A stretch of DNA of 18,234 nt from an uncultured Verrucomicrobiota bacterium (GTDB lineage: Bacteria; Verrucomicrobiota; Kiritimatiellia; RFP12; UBA1067), in the NCBI GenBank assembly GCA_946615275.1, contig CAMOHV010000003.1, positions 1-18,234 on the forward strand, given 5' to 3'. Below the pieces are notes generated by a model that saw only the letters and a list, made by a program, of their open reading frames with translations, had not been told where the DNA came from and did no database searches. This document shows positions 1-6,201 of the stretch, in pieces; the first letter of the stretch is position 1; every line of letters starts with the position of its first letter. Both the position numbers and the translations under genes were made by a program.

Positions 1-934
1 GCACTTCTCCCTGGAGGTTCGCGGTGCCTCCGCCGAGCTCTCCCGTGGGCGAGGCGTTGGAGGATAGGGTTTGCCCGACAATGAGCTTCGATATCTCCTG
101 GTTGCAGATGGTGATGAAGCGTTCGTGGCTGTTGGAGGTGTCGCCGTTCGCGGCCTGGACGATCTCGACCTCGGTGTTCTTCGAGACGACGATCGCGCCG
201 AGGCGCACGGCAAGCCGGAACGCGCGCTCGAGCGTGGCGCGGCCTTTCTCATCGGAGTACTTGCCCTTCAGGAACGGGACGCCGAAGCGCTCGAGGAGAT
301 CGGCCCACCACTGGCGCGACATCGTGCGCAGCAGCCACCAGAAGAGGATGGAGCGCATCGCGCCGCCCCAGTTGTCGGGCACGGGCATGAGGTCGCAGCG
401 GTGGACGATGTAGCGTTCCGGCGTGACCTCGTGGGAGGTGTGGAGCGGCGTGCCGGCATCATCGACGTCGAAGATGCGCATCGCGCCCTGCGAGTAGTCG
501 AGGAGCTGGTAGTGGACCGGCACGAGCGCCTTGAGCGCGAAACCGCCGCCGGGAAGCGGCGCGAACACCTTCTCCACGACGGCGACGGGGAAGAGCGTGG
601 CGTTCATCAGCCACGACTGCGCATCCGCGAAGGTGGCGTTGTCGATCACGTCGTCGCAGAGGTCGCTCGCGGCGACGTCGGCGGGGTCGTTTTTCTTGAA
701 CGGGATGACCGTGACCGGATCGCCGAGGACGGCGATCTTGCGCTTCATGAACTCGGAGCGCACCTGGTTGTCGTTGGAGATGACGTCGCGGTAGAGCGCG
801 AAGAGCTCGCGGGTGTCGCCGTTCTGCGCCTGATCGACGATGCCCATGAGACGGTCTGCGGTGAGGTAGCGCACGAGGCTCGGCAGCTCGCGGCGGGGAT
901 CGAGGACGGTGATCTGGTCGTTGTATTCCTTCAT
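1..934 (-). CDS. Mu gp29-like portal protein (DUF935), C-terminus cut by window edge
   Basis: Reading the minus strand from the ATG at 934 gives 311 open codons with no stop before the left edge. Portal proteins form the dodecameric ring at the capsid vertex through which DNA is packaged and ejected. Family signals seen: an N-terminal stretch beginning MKEYNDQITVLDP; a middle region with DPVTVIPF, YIVHRCDLMPVP and a Trp-rich WWLLRTMSRQWWADLLERFG helix region; and near the edge ITICNQEISKLIVGQTLSSN followed by a Gly-rich segment, the pattern of DUF935/Mu gp29 proteins. Family members are usually about 450-550 aa, so roughly a third should lie outside the window. It is last in the minus-strand packaging operon, 45 bp after the terminase gene. 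A REP-like hairpin fills most of that gap. Confidence 0.85.
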   Translation of the reverse strand, partial: MKEYNDQITVLDPRRELPSLVRYLTADRLMGIVDQAQNGDTRELFALYRDVISNDNQVRSEFMKRKIAVLGDPVTVIPFKKNDPADVAASDLCDDVIDNATFADAQSWLMNATLFPVAVVEKVFAPLPGGGFALKALVPVHYQLLDYSQGAMRIFDVDDAGTPLHTSHEVTPERYIVHRCDLMPVPDNWGGAMRSILFWWLLRTMSRQWWADLLERFGVPFLKGKYSDEKGRATLERAFRLAVRLGAIVVSKNTEVEIVQAANGDTSNSHERFITICNQEISKLIVGQTLSSNASPTGELGGGTANLQGEV

Positions 935-953
935 GAGGGGCCTTTCTGGAGAA

Positions 954-980
954 GCGGGCTGAAGCCCGCCGCTCCGATAT
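954..980 (+). repeat. REP-like hairpin, copy A1
   Basis: GCGGGC-TGAA-GCCCGC plus tail CGCTCCGATAT, in the 45-bp gap between terminase and portal genes; it shares its last base with the terminase stop codon. Confidence 0.85.
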
Positions 981-2587
981 TATGAGTTGAGGGTTGGGGT
1001 GGTGGGGCCGTCGTCGGGGGGCGGGAGCATGGTGAGGCGGGAGGTGGCGGCTGAAGCCGCCCGCTCCGATATTGACGCAACGCGGGCGCCGATCTGGACG
1101 GCGTCGGCCTTGGCCTCCTCGGTGCCTTCGATGAGGGCGTGGAGGGAGTTCTTCGTGCCGTCGAAGAGGTCGCCGTGACGGCCGGTGGCGGTGTCGAGCG
1201 AGTTGTCGAAGCCACCTTTCATCTTCTTGACGAGGCGGAAGTCGTCCTTGACGTTGAAGTCGTTGGGGAGGTCGATCTGGTCTTCGTCGATGGCGTTGAC
1301 GAGCAGCTGGCCGAGGTAGGTCTTGTACAGAACGCGCTCGCCCATGAAGTCAAGCCGCTCGGAGCTTTTGATGAGGATGACCTGGCAGACGCCCTCCAGC
1401 ATCTCGCGGACCTCGGTCGCCCAGTACACCTCGCTTGTCGCGTCGATGGCGACGGCCTTGGCCTTGAGCCGCGTCGCAAGCTCGTAGAGGATGCCCTTCG
1501 GCTTCTTCGGATCCTTCGACTTCATTGAGATGATGAGCTTCGCGGCATAGTGCCCGTCGATGCGCTGGGTGACGGCGATGCCGAAGGGGTTGGACTTCTC
1601 GCCCTCCGTGGTGGCGGGGTCGGCGCCGATGCCGACGGGGCCTTTCGAGAGGTCGAAGAGGCGCTCCCAGCCGGGCGGCAGATCATCCTCGGCATAGACG
1701 CAGCCCGCGCGCTCGCCGCGTTCCATCGCCTCCATGAGCTTGATGAGGCCGACGGCAGCCGAGCCGCCGGTGATGAAGAGGCAGCCGTAGTTGCGGTCCC
1801 AGGCGTCCTTGTCGAACGCACGGCGGCGCGACTCCTCGGGCGTGACGGGCCGGGCGGTCTTGGTGTCGTAGAGCGCGACACCGTCGGCGTAGGCGTCCCA
1901 GGCGTCCACGCGCAGGCACGTGACGCCCTTGACGGACTCATAGACGTTGCCGGAGGGCGAGACGGGGAACTTCATGCCGGGCGGCGGGGCAAGCTGCTCG
2001 AAGGAGTAGTGGGCGTCGTCGGGCGGCGGCGTGGTGAGGAGGAGGATGCGGAACTGCGGGTTCGACGCGACGATCGGCTCGACCGCCTCCCAGACGTCCT
2101 TCCAGTTGCCGATGCGGCCCACCTCGTCGCACATGAGGTCGCCGGTCTCGCCGACGGTGTCCGGACGGAGCGCGACCACCTTGGTGCGGGAGTAGGAGGA
2201 TCGCCCGTGGTAGTAGCGGAACTCCAGTCGCGAATGCTCGAAGAGGTCGGCGAAGTCGTCGCTCGTGAGGCCGTGGAGGGTGCTGCCGGTCTTGTCGTCG
2301 GCGAGCTGCACCTTGCCCTCCTCGAGGCGCGCCATCGCCGCCGAGATCGCCTTCTCGAAGACGGCGGCCTCCTTGCGGACGATCTCGCGGGAGAGGTTGA
2401 GTTTGGCCGATCCGAAGATGACCGTGTGGTCGCGGTGCTTCATCATCTTCATGAGCGCGATGTTAGCGCAGGTGGTGGTCTTGCCGTACTGGCGGCGCGC
2501 GATGAAGCCGAGGAGGCGGTACTGCTCGACGAGCTGGAACAGGCGGCGCTGGCCGGAGCGCATCTTTATGACGGCATCACTTGCCAT
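980..2587 (-). CDS. Large terminase subunit (Mu gp28-like ATPase/nuclease)
   Basis: 535 aa. The protein drives headful DNA packaging through the portal and cuts the concatemer or the integrated genome. The ATPase half shows a Walker A-like loop FIARRQYGKTT (about residues 28-38), a Walker B segment DLMCDE (150-155) and a coupling-motif-like LLLTTPP (182-188). The RNase H-fold nuclease half has three candidate metal-binding acids: D323 in GIGADPATT, D382 in AIDATSEVYW and D473 in GRHGDLFDG. The start at 2587 overlaps the end of the upstream gp27-like gene by 11 bp, so the two are probably translationally coupled. Near the C-terminus (about residues 505-515, ISERAASAA) the reading frame passes straight through a REP-like repeat. 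The stop codon touches a second copy at 954-980. Both lie outside the catalytic core, which may be why they are tolerated. Confidence 0.93.
   Translation of the reverse strand: MASDAVIKMRSGQRRLFQLVEQYRLLGFIARRQYGKTTTCANIALMKMMKHRDHTVIFGSAKLNLSREIVRKEAAVFEKAISAAMARLEEGKVQLADDKTGSTLHGLTSDDFADLFEHSRLEFRYYHGRSSYSRTKVVALRPDTVGETGDLMCDEVGRIGNWKDVWEAVEPIVASNPQFRILLLTTPPPDDAHYSFEQLAPPPGMKFPVSPSGNVYESVKGVTCLRVDAWDAYADGVALYDTKTARPVTPEESRRRAFDKDAWDRNYGCLFITGGSAAVGLIKLMEAMERGERAGCVYAEDDLPPGWERLFDLSKGPVGIGADPATTEGEKSNPFGIAVTQRIDGHYAAKLIISMKSKDPKKPKGILYELATRLKAKAVAIDATSEVYWATEVREMLEGVCQVILIKSSERLDFMGERVLYKTYLGQLLVNAIDEDQIDLPNDFNVKDDFRLVKKMKGGFDNSLDTATGRHGDLFDGTKNSLHALIEGTEEAKADAVQIGARVASISERAASAATSRLTMLPPPDDGPTTPTLNS
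1046..1073 (+). repeat. REP-like hairpin, copy A2
   Basis: GGCGGC-TGAA-GCCGCC plus tail CGCTCCGATATT, read on the minus strand as ISERAASAA in the terminase C-terminus. Confidence 0.85.
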
Positions 2588-3254
2588 CTTCCGCGCCCTC
2601 CCAGAGGTCGCCGAACATTAGGCGGCCGAGGCGCTCGGTCTTCTCGTCGGAGCCGAGGCGCTTGTCGGTGGCGAGCGCGAGGGCATCCTTGTTCTGCGCC
2701 CACTTGACGAAGAGCCGCGCCGTGTCGCGCTCGAACTTCGCGCGGCTGAGTTCAAGCTGCTCCTTCTGGATCGCGTTCTTCTCCTCGGCGAGCGCGACCT
2801 TCTGCGCCGCGTTCTCTGAGGCGCGGAGCTTGACGAGGGCCGTCGAGAGGTCGGCGATCTTGTCGTCGTCGGCCGATTCCAGGGCGTCCATGATCTTGGC
2901 CGTCGCAATGCTGCAGCCGACGCCGGCCACGTTACCGCCGGCGGCGGAGGCGAGGGTCTGCGAGACCTCCGCCAGTCGGCGGATGCGGTCGGCGTCCTTT
3001 TGGTCGGCGAGCCAGTCGGCGTAGCCGGTGGAGCGCCAGTCGGTGAGGTTCTGCGCGTTGATGGGGGCGGCTGAAGCCGCCCGCCCCGATACGGAGGCGC
3101 CCATTTCGCGGAGGATCTTCCTGGTCTCCTTCAGGCCGTTGAGCCAGTCGAGGATTTCCGCGCCCTGGGCGCCGTCGCGGATGCGCTCATTGAGCTCATT
3201 GCGGATCGCGAACGGAAGTCGGCCGATCTTCGAGCGGTAGCAGCGCGTGTTCAT
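2577..3254 (-). CDS. Mu gp27-like protein (DUF3486), putative small terminase
   Basis: 225 aa from the ATG at 3254. The N-terminus NTRCYRSKIGRLPFAIRNEL, with a following ILDWLNGL, is the hallmark of DUF3486 proteins, which sit directly before the large terminase in Mu-like phages and are thought to act as the DNA-recognition (small) terminase subunit. The C-terminal half is strongly charged and helical (QKEQLELSRAKFERDTARL), probably a coiled coil. The ORF is open 20 codons further upstream, but the ATG at 3254 gives the family N-terminus and a 4-bp ATGA overlap with the preceding gene, so it is preferred. A REP-like copy at 3065-3091 is read through in frame (about residues 55-63, VSGRAASAAP). 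It falls between the N-terminal helical domain and the rest, so it probably adds a linker. Confidence 0.85.
   Translation of the reverse strand: MNTRCYRSKIGRLPFAIRNELNERIRDGAQGAEILDWLNGLKETRKILREMGASVSGRAASAAPINAQNLTDWRSTGYADWLADQKDADRIRRLAEVSQTLASAAGGNVAGVGCSIATAKIMDALESADDDKIADLSTALVKLRASENAAQKVALAEEKNAIQKEQLELSRAKFERDTARLFVKWAQNKDALALATDKRLGSDEKTERLGRLMFGDLWEGAEDGK
3065..3091 (+). repeat. REP-like hairpin, copy A3
   Basis: GGGCGGC-TGAA-GCCGCCC plus tail GCCCCGATA, read on the minus strand as VSGRAASAAP in the gp27-like protein. Confidence 0.85.
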
Positions 3255-3517
3255 ACGACAGTCACCCTGCCTTCCAGCACCCATTTCTTGATGCCTTCCT
3301 CCGTGGCCTGCCATACGGCGGAGTTGTCCATGGGGTCGATCTGGAGATCGACCATCTTCATCTTGTGGAGGGCGCGGAGGTCGTCGGAGACTTCATCGGC
3401 CGTGCAGCGACGGTCGAGCATCTGCGAGGCGTTGAGACGCTGCGCGATCGCAGCCTCCGTGTAGGCCGCGGGATAGCGCGGGGAGAGGAACGCGATTATC
3501 AGTTGCTTCAGGTTCAT
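3251..3517 (-). CDS. Small winged-helix protein, Mu gp26-like by position
   Basis: 88 aa. The segment TEAAIAQRLNASQMLDRRCTADEVSDDLRALHKMKMVDLQ followed by AVWQATEEGIKKW reads like a winged-helix fold: helix-turn-helix, then a beta wing ending in the 'W-x-x-T-x-x-G' pattern seen in ArsR/MarR-like small domains. (The order here is described in pieces; residues 19-58 form the HTH and 67-80 the wing.) It sits between the gp25-like and gp27-like genes with 4-bp ATGA overlaps on both sides, exactly where Mu-like phages carry gp26. A structural or packaging DNA-binding role is inferred from position only. No catalytic motif is visible. Confidence 0.72.
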   Translation of the reverse strand: MNLKQLIIAFLSPRYPAAYTEAAIAQRLNASQMLDRRCTADEVSDDLRALHKMKMVDLQIDPMDNSAVWQATEEGIKKWVLEGRVTVV

Positions 3518-3885
3518 TTGTCGTTGACCTTTCCTTCGATTCTTCCGATGAGGCGCTCGATGCCGAGCTGCCAGGAACTGATCGAGGACTCAAGGCGGTT
3601 GTACCTTTCGGTGTTTTCCGCCGTGAGTCCCCGTATCAAGTCGAACTGCTTGCCGAGTATCTTGTCGACGCGCTCGCGCTCGGCCTTGAGCTCGCCCTTC
3701 AGCTCCGCGATCTCCGCAGCGAGCTCCCGCTTTGTGGCGTAGTTCTTCGCCATGTCCTCCGGGAGCGGCGGATCGCGTCGGAATCCGCGCACAATCGAGA
3801 GCACGTAGTTGACGAGCGCCGCAAGCGCCGCGAGCGCGACTACCGCCGCGCCGATGATTATCAGGTATGTCATGTTGTCCTGCAT
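3514..3885 (-). CDS. Mu gp25-like membrane/coiled-coil protein (DUF2730)
   Basis: 123 aa. One N-terminal transmembrane helix (about residues 6-32, YLIIIGAAVVALAALAALV onward) is followed by a basic stop-transfer segment (RGFRRDP) and a long amphipathic helix rich in E/K/L (ELAAEIAELKGELKAERERV), predicted as a coiled coil. DUF2730/Mu gp25 proteins have this architecture and this place at the head of the gp25-gp26-gp27-gp28-gp29 block. The fold also resembles i-spanins, so a lysis role is an alternative. The ATG at 3885 is chosen because AGGAAA lies just upstream on the minus strand and the hydrophobic helix then starts at residue 6. The longer upstream reading frame is high-GC noise. Confidence 0.8.
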   Translation of the reverse strand: MQDNMTYLIIIGAAVVALAALAALVNYVLSIVRGFRRDPPLPEDMAKNYATKRELAAEIAELKGELKAERERVDKILGKQFDLIRGLTAENTERYNRLESSISSWQLGIERLIGRIEGKVNDK

Positions 3886-3911
3886 GGATTCTTTTCCTGG
3901 CTGTGCCGCAG

Positions 3912-3920
3912 ATGATACCA
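3912..3920 (-). promoter_or_regulatory. Candidate extended -10 promoter for the packaging operon
   Basis: On the minus strand these bases read TGGTATCAT, one mismatch from the extended -10 TGnTATAAT. They lie 26 nt before the gp25-like start codon, which leaves room for the Shine-Dalgarno. No clear -35 is seen; a palindrome (3926-3941) occupies that zone. Confidence 0.4.
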
Positions 3921-3925
3921 CATGA

Positions 3926-3941
3926 GGGCGCACTTGCGCCC
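3926..3941. repeat. 16-bp palindrome, candidate operator between divergent operons
   Basis: GGGCGCA-ct-TGCGCCC is a 7-bp perfect inverted repeat with a 2-nt centre. It covers the expected -35 region of the leftward promoter, so a repressor or activator bound here would act on the packaging operon. This is inference; it could also be a simple hairpin. Confidence 0.4.
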
Positions 3942-3966
3942 TGCGCCATGCGGACTGTGCGGAAGA

Positions 3967-3997
3967 GGCGGGCGCGGAGGCCCGCCACACCGACGTT
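3967..3997 (+). repeat. REP-like hairpin, divergent variant (copy A4)
   Basis: Stem GGCGGGC/GCCCGCC (7 bp) with loop GCGGAG, followed by the tail ACACCGACGTT. The other copies have loop TGAA and tail GCTCCGATATT. The same design with a different loop and tail suggests a second subfamily. Located in the non-coding gap between divergent operons. Confidence 0.55.
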
Positions 3998-4049
3998 GCG
4001 GCGGCTGGCCGCATCATCCGCATGAGGCGGGGCGGCGCGGGCGGAAAGA

Positions 4050-4058
4050 TGCGATAAT
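4050..4058 (+). promoter_or_regulatory. Extended -10 promoter immediately before the DUF1353 gene
   Basis: TGCGATAAT matches TGnTATAAT with one change and lies exactly 10 nt before the ATG at 4069. The same nonamer, with the same 10-nt spacing and the same downstream ATGGGCAAG, recurs at 16796. With a start site about 7 nt after the -10, the mRNA would have almost no leader, and no Shine-Dalgarno is visible. Confidence 0.55.
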
Positions 4059-4068
4059 TCCGCCCGCA

Positions 4069-4542
4069 ATGGGCAAGGCAGTTTTTCCAGAGAAGCCGGC
4101 CGTGAGGCCGCTCACGGGCACGGACTACGTGCTCGCGCAGGACTTCTACTTCCCGGCGACGGTGGCGGGGTGGAATGTGGTCGTGCATGTGATGCCGGGC
4201 TTCAGGACGGACGGCGCTTCGATTCCGCGCATCCTGTGGCTCATATTCGGCTCTCCCTACGATCCGGACATAATGGCGGACGCGATCGCCCACGACGCCA
4301 TGTACCGCGGCCGGATCGTGCCGCGCAAGGCCGCCGACGACACCTTCAGGGACATGATGGAGAAGAGCGGCATCAAAAGGTGGAAGCGCCGCCGCATCTG
4401 GCTCGGTGTGAGGCTCTTCGGATGGATCGCGTGGCTCAGGCACACGCCGGAGGGCGTGGCCGAGGCGAGGAGGCACATACAGCTTGCGTTTGCCGACGAC
4501 GGCAAGCGTACGACAACAAGAAACAAGAAAGGAATGCAATAA
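4069..4542 (+). CDS. DUF1353 family phage protein
   Basis: 157 aa from the ATG at 4069. Family motifs are clear: GFRTDGASIPRILW (about residues 44-57) and AIAHDAMYRG (about 73-82), followed by a basic helical region and a hydrophobic helix (IWLGVRLFGWIAW). DUF1353 proteins are common in phages, often near lysis or head genes. Their biochemical role is not established; the conserved Asp/His residues have led to guesses of an enzymatic activity. The start is chosen because it coincides with a -10 element 10 nt upstream and gives the family N-terminus; upstream codons overlap non-coding repeats. The last 14 codons (DGKRTTTRNKKGMQ) come from a 23-nt repeat copy at 4498-4520, so the original stop may have been displaced. 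The stop overlaps the next start as TAATG. Confidence 0.82.
   Translation: MGKAVFPEKPAVRPLTGTDYVLAQDFYFPATVAGWNVVVHVMPGFRTDGASIPRILWLIFGSPYDPDIMADAIAHDAMYRGRIVPRKAADDTFRDMMEKSGIKRWKRRRIWLGVRLFGWIAWLRHTPEGVAEARRHIQLAFADDGKRTTTRNKKGMQ
4498..4520 (+). repeat. 23-nt element, copy B1
   Basis: Variant with GGC for AGC and ACAACAAG at the 3' end. Read in frame at the end of the DUF1353 gene as DGKRTTTR. It ends 21 nt before the lipoprotein start codon, with AAGGA between. Confidence 0.8.
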
Positions 4543-5117
4543 TGAAAAAGATGACGATGATAGCGCTCGCCGCGTGCGCGGCGGCGATGATTACCGGATG
4601 CAAGAGCATCGAGGTGGAGCGCCATGCGCAGAGCCTGGCGACGGTGGCCAACGCCGACGGCACGGTGCAGGTTGTCCGCGACTCGCAGAACAACCCGGTC
4701 GTGCTTGACGGCGGGTGGAACGTGGACTACTTCCAACATTGGAACTGGCAGCGATTTGACAGCCTCTCGGCCAAGGCCGGGCAGGGTGTGTCGCTCGACA
4801 TCAACAACTATGAAGGAGGCGCGGACGCGACGAACCTGACGGCGCTGGTGCATACCTCGCTGGACGGGCTCACGAAGCTGGTCGCCACGGCCGCCGAAGC
4901 CTATGTCAAGGTGGCGGGCGGCGGCGCGCAGGCCGACACCGCGCTCTCCACCGCGAAGAAGATCATCAACTACTTCAGCGACAAGGGCGGTGACGTCACC
5001 AAGGCAACCGTGACCACGGACACCGCCTCCAACACCGTCAAGGTGACGGACGGCACGACGTGCATCAGCTGCGACGCAGCCGGCAACTGCACGGACTGCA
5101 CACCGACTACGAAGTAG
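4542..5117 (+). CDS. Lipoprotein of unknown function
   Basis: 191 aa. The N-terminus is a lipoprotein signal: MKKMTMIALAACAAAMITGC with lipobox ITGC, lipidated Cys at residue 20, then KS, which favours outer-membrane sorting in many Gram-negatives. The mature part is Thr/Ala/Asp-rich, without recognised domains. It ends with four cysteines (CISCDAAGNCTDC) close together, probably disulfide-bonded or metal-binding. The AAGGA Shine-Dalgarno lies inside the end of the previous gene, and the start overlaps that gene's stop (TAATG). In phages, small lipoproteins act as o-spanins (usually much shorter), superinfection-exclusion proteins or moron-encoded surface proteins. Size and sequence do not decide between these. 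Confidence 0.8.
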   Translation: MKKMTMIALAACAAAMITGCKSIEVERHAQSLATVANADGTVQVVRDSQNNPVVLDGGWNVDYFQHWNWQRFDSLSAKAGQGVSLDINNYEGGADATNLTALVHTSLDGLTKLVATAAEAYVKVAGGGAQADTALSTAKKIINYFSDKGGDVTKATVTTDTASNTVKVTDGTTCISCDAAGNCTDCTPTTK

Positions 5118-5146
5118 CGACTTGAGCGCGGCGCTGTTTGTACATC

Positions 5147-5250
5147 CGGCGGGCGAGCCATCATCCGGCATGTGGCCCCCCGCCGACGTCCGGCGGCGTG
5201 CCGCGCGCCACTCCAGACAGCCGCCGGATTCTCCTTATGCTCGCCCGCCG
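5147..5250. repeat. Nested inverted-repeat element, potential cruciform or structured RNA
   Basis: Three nested perfect stems share one axis: 5147-5158 with 5239-5250 (12 bp, CGGCGGGCGAGC), 5163-5169 with 5223-5229 (7 bp, ATCCGGC), and 5180-5185 with 5191-5196 (6 bp, CCGCCG, loop ACGTC). A further 7-bp stem (5247-5253 with 5271-5277) overlaps the outer arm and could compete with it. No T-run follows, so it is not a standard terminator. It lies downstream of the lipoprotein gene. Confidence 0.6.
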
Positions 5251-5280
5251 CCCCGGGCCCAATGTCGGACGGGCGGCAGT

Positions 5281-5319
5281 TCAGTGAATAGGTTAGAGTG
5301 AATAGTGAACAGGTGAAAG
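5281..5319 (+). repeat. AGTGAATA-type short repeat tract
   Basis: Degenerate tandem units of the form (a)gtgaata/gtgaaca recur here and again at 5484-5498 (gtgaattagtgaatt). They flank the small ORF at 5321. This resembles simple intergenic repeats rather than coding sequence; the 3' end (AGGTGAAAG) may serve as a ribosome-binding site for that ORF. Confidence 0.45.
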
Positions 5320-5320
5320 A

Positions 5321-5476
5321 ATGAACTCGAACATCAGCGTATATGCGCCGCTCATGGCGCCCACGGTGTCTCCGATCAGACACAACAGGATGCCGCCGCC
5401 CCCGCGCAAAGTATCGCAGAAGGAACGCCGCAAGAAGGCACGCTACAGGCGGAGCCAGGGAATCAAGGTGAGGTAG
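5321..5476 (+). CDS. Small basic protein, unknown
   Basis: 51 aa starting MNSNISVYAPLMAPTV. The C-terminal half is strongly basic (QKERRKKARYRRSQGIKVR), preceded by a Met-Pro-Pro-Pro-Pro stretch. A possible Shine-Dalgarno (AGGTG, in AGGTGAAAGA) precedes the ATG. The basic tail suggests nucleic-acid binding. It is not a recognised family, and coding status rests on an open frame with a plausible RBS, so confidence is modest. Confidence 0.45.
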   Translation: MNSNISVYAPLMAPTVSPIRHNRMPPPPRKVSQKERRKKARYRRSQGIKVR

Positions 5477-5510
5477 GGGGGCGGTGAATTAGTGAATTTC
5501 CCTAATAGTG

Positions 5511-5634
5511 CCTGGCATGGTAAACCGAGAAGACGTCGCAGACGGAGCCATGCCCGGGGTGTCGCCCCAAAGGCCTAGCCTGCGCCCCGAAGCCCGGCTG
5601 CGAGGGCCAGGGGCTGACTAACGGCGAAGGAGTC
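5511..5634. other. Non-coding stretch with several hairpins, possible structured RNA
   Basis: Perfect pairings: GGCATGG 5514-5520 with CCATGCC 5548-5554; GGGG 5556-5559 with CCCC 5565-5568; AGCCC 5591-5595 with GGGCT 5611-5615; GACT 5616-5619 with AGTC 5631-5634. CCTGGC 5511-5516 could alternatively pair with GCCAGG 5606-5611 and close the whole region. It lies at the convergence of a plus-strand and a minus-strand operon. No known RNA family was recognised. Confidence 0.3.
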
Positions 5635-6178
5635 AAAGCGCTAAGGTGTCTTCGGCGTCTCTCTTTGCTTTTTCCATCTTTCGCTTCGCATCATACATTG
5701 GCGCGAGCGACATCAGCACACTGTAGCATTGGGCAAGCACCGCTAATCCGACAAGCACGAAAAAAACATGGCGCACGACAGCGCGAAGCATTGATGGCCA
5801 TGACGACACCACCTGCGCGGCTGGCGCCTGAAATGTTCGCACAAGCATTGCAAACACCAAGACGATTGCGGATGTTTTCATTCCGCGGAACACGACGGAA
5901 AAGCGTTCGCCGTCGGCCACAATCTTATGGGCAATTCGATCAAGCTCTTTGCCCGACTTTCCGTTGAGTGCATCTGCTATGTCAGGGTTGTAGAACATCC
6001 CAAGCCAGATGCCGAAGACGCCGAAAAGTATAGCCGACACATCGCCTAGTATGTCGAGGACCGCACATCCCCATGCAATGGAAAGACACGACGAACAGAC
6101 ACATGCGAGCAGCGTGCAACATGCGATCGCAAGGCACGCCACTGCAATTCTAATCCATTGAAGAGCTCTTCGGTTCAT
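5633..6178 (-). CDS. Four-helix membrane protein, RexB-like (candidate phage-exclusion effector)
   Basis: 181 aa. Four hydrophobic segments at about residues 10-32, 42-63, 101-116 and 133-158, with a hydrophilic loop of about 35 residues between the second and third and a charged C-terminal tail (DAKRKMEKAKRDAED). Lambda RexB is a 144-aa four-helix inner-membrane protein that depolarises the cell when triggered by RexA. Topology, size class and gene order (repressor, cytosolic protein, membrane protein) match. The segment FRGMKTSAIVLVFAMLV aligns loosely with the third-helix region of RexB as I remember it. The start at 6178 is chosen over two ATGs at 6205/6202 because AAGGAGG lies 7 nt upstream of it. 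Base composition is visibly less GC-rich than the phage genes. Homology to RexB is inference; the membrane topology is seen. Confidence 0.72.
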   Translation of the reverse strand: MNRRALQWIRIAVACLAIACCTLLACVCSSCLSIAWGCAVLDILGDVSAILFGVFGIWLGMFYNPDIADALNGKSGKELDRIAHKIVADGERFSVVFRGMKTSAIVLVFAMLVRTFQAPAAQVVSSWPSMLRAVVRHVFFVLVGLAVLAQCYSVLMSLAPMYDAKRKMEKAKRDAEDTLAL

Positions 6179-6201
6179 GACACACCCTCCTTGGGGGGAC
6201 A

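Noticed and set aside
3514..3885. Holin
   Set aside because: Has a single transmembrane helix followed by a long coiled coil and sits in the gp25 position; DUF2730-like fits better, though a spanin role stays open.
3886..4068. Longer N-terminal extension for the DUF1353 gene and the gp25-like gene
   Set aside because: Open frames run through a hairpin and a REP-like copy, while both genes have better starts supported by family N-termini, promoter spacing or a Shine-Dalgarno.
5501..5634. HDV-like or hammerhead ribozyme (GGCATGGT and CTGACTA segments drew attention)
   Set aside because: The conserved catalytic cores and helix order of either family could not be assembled.
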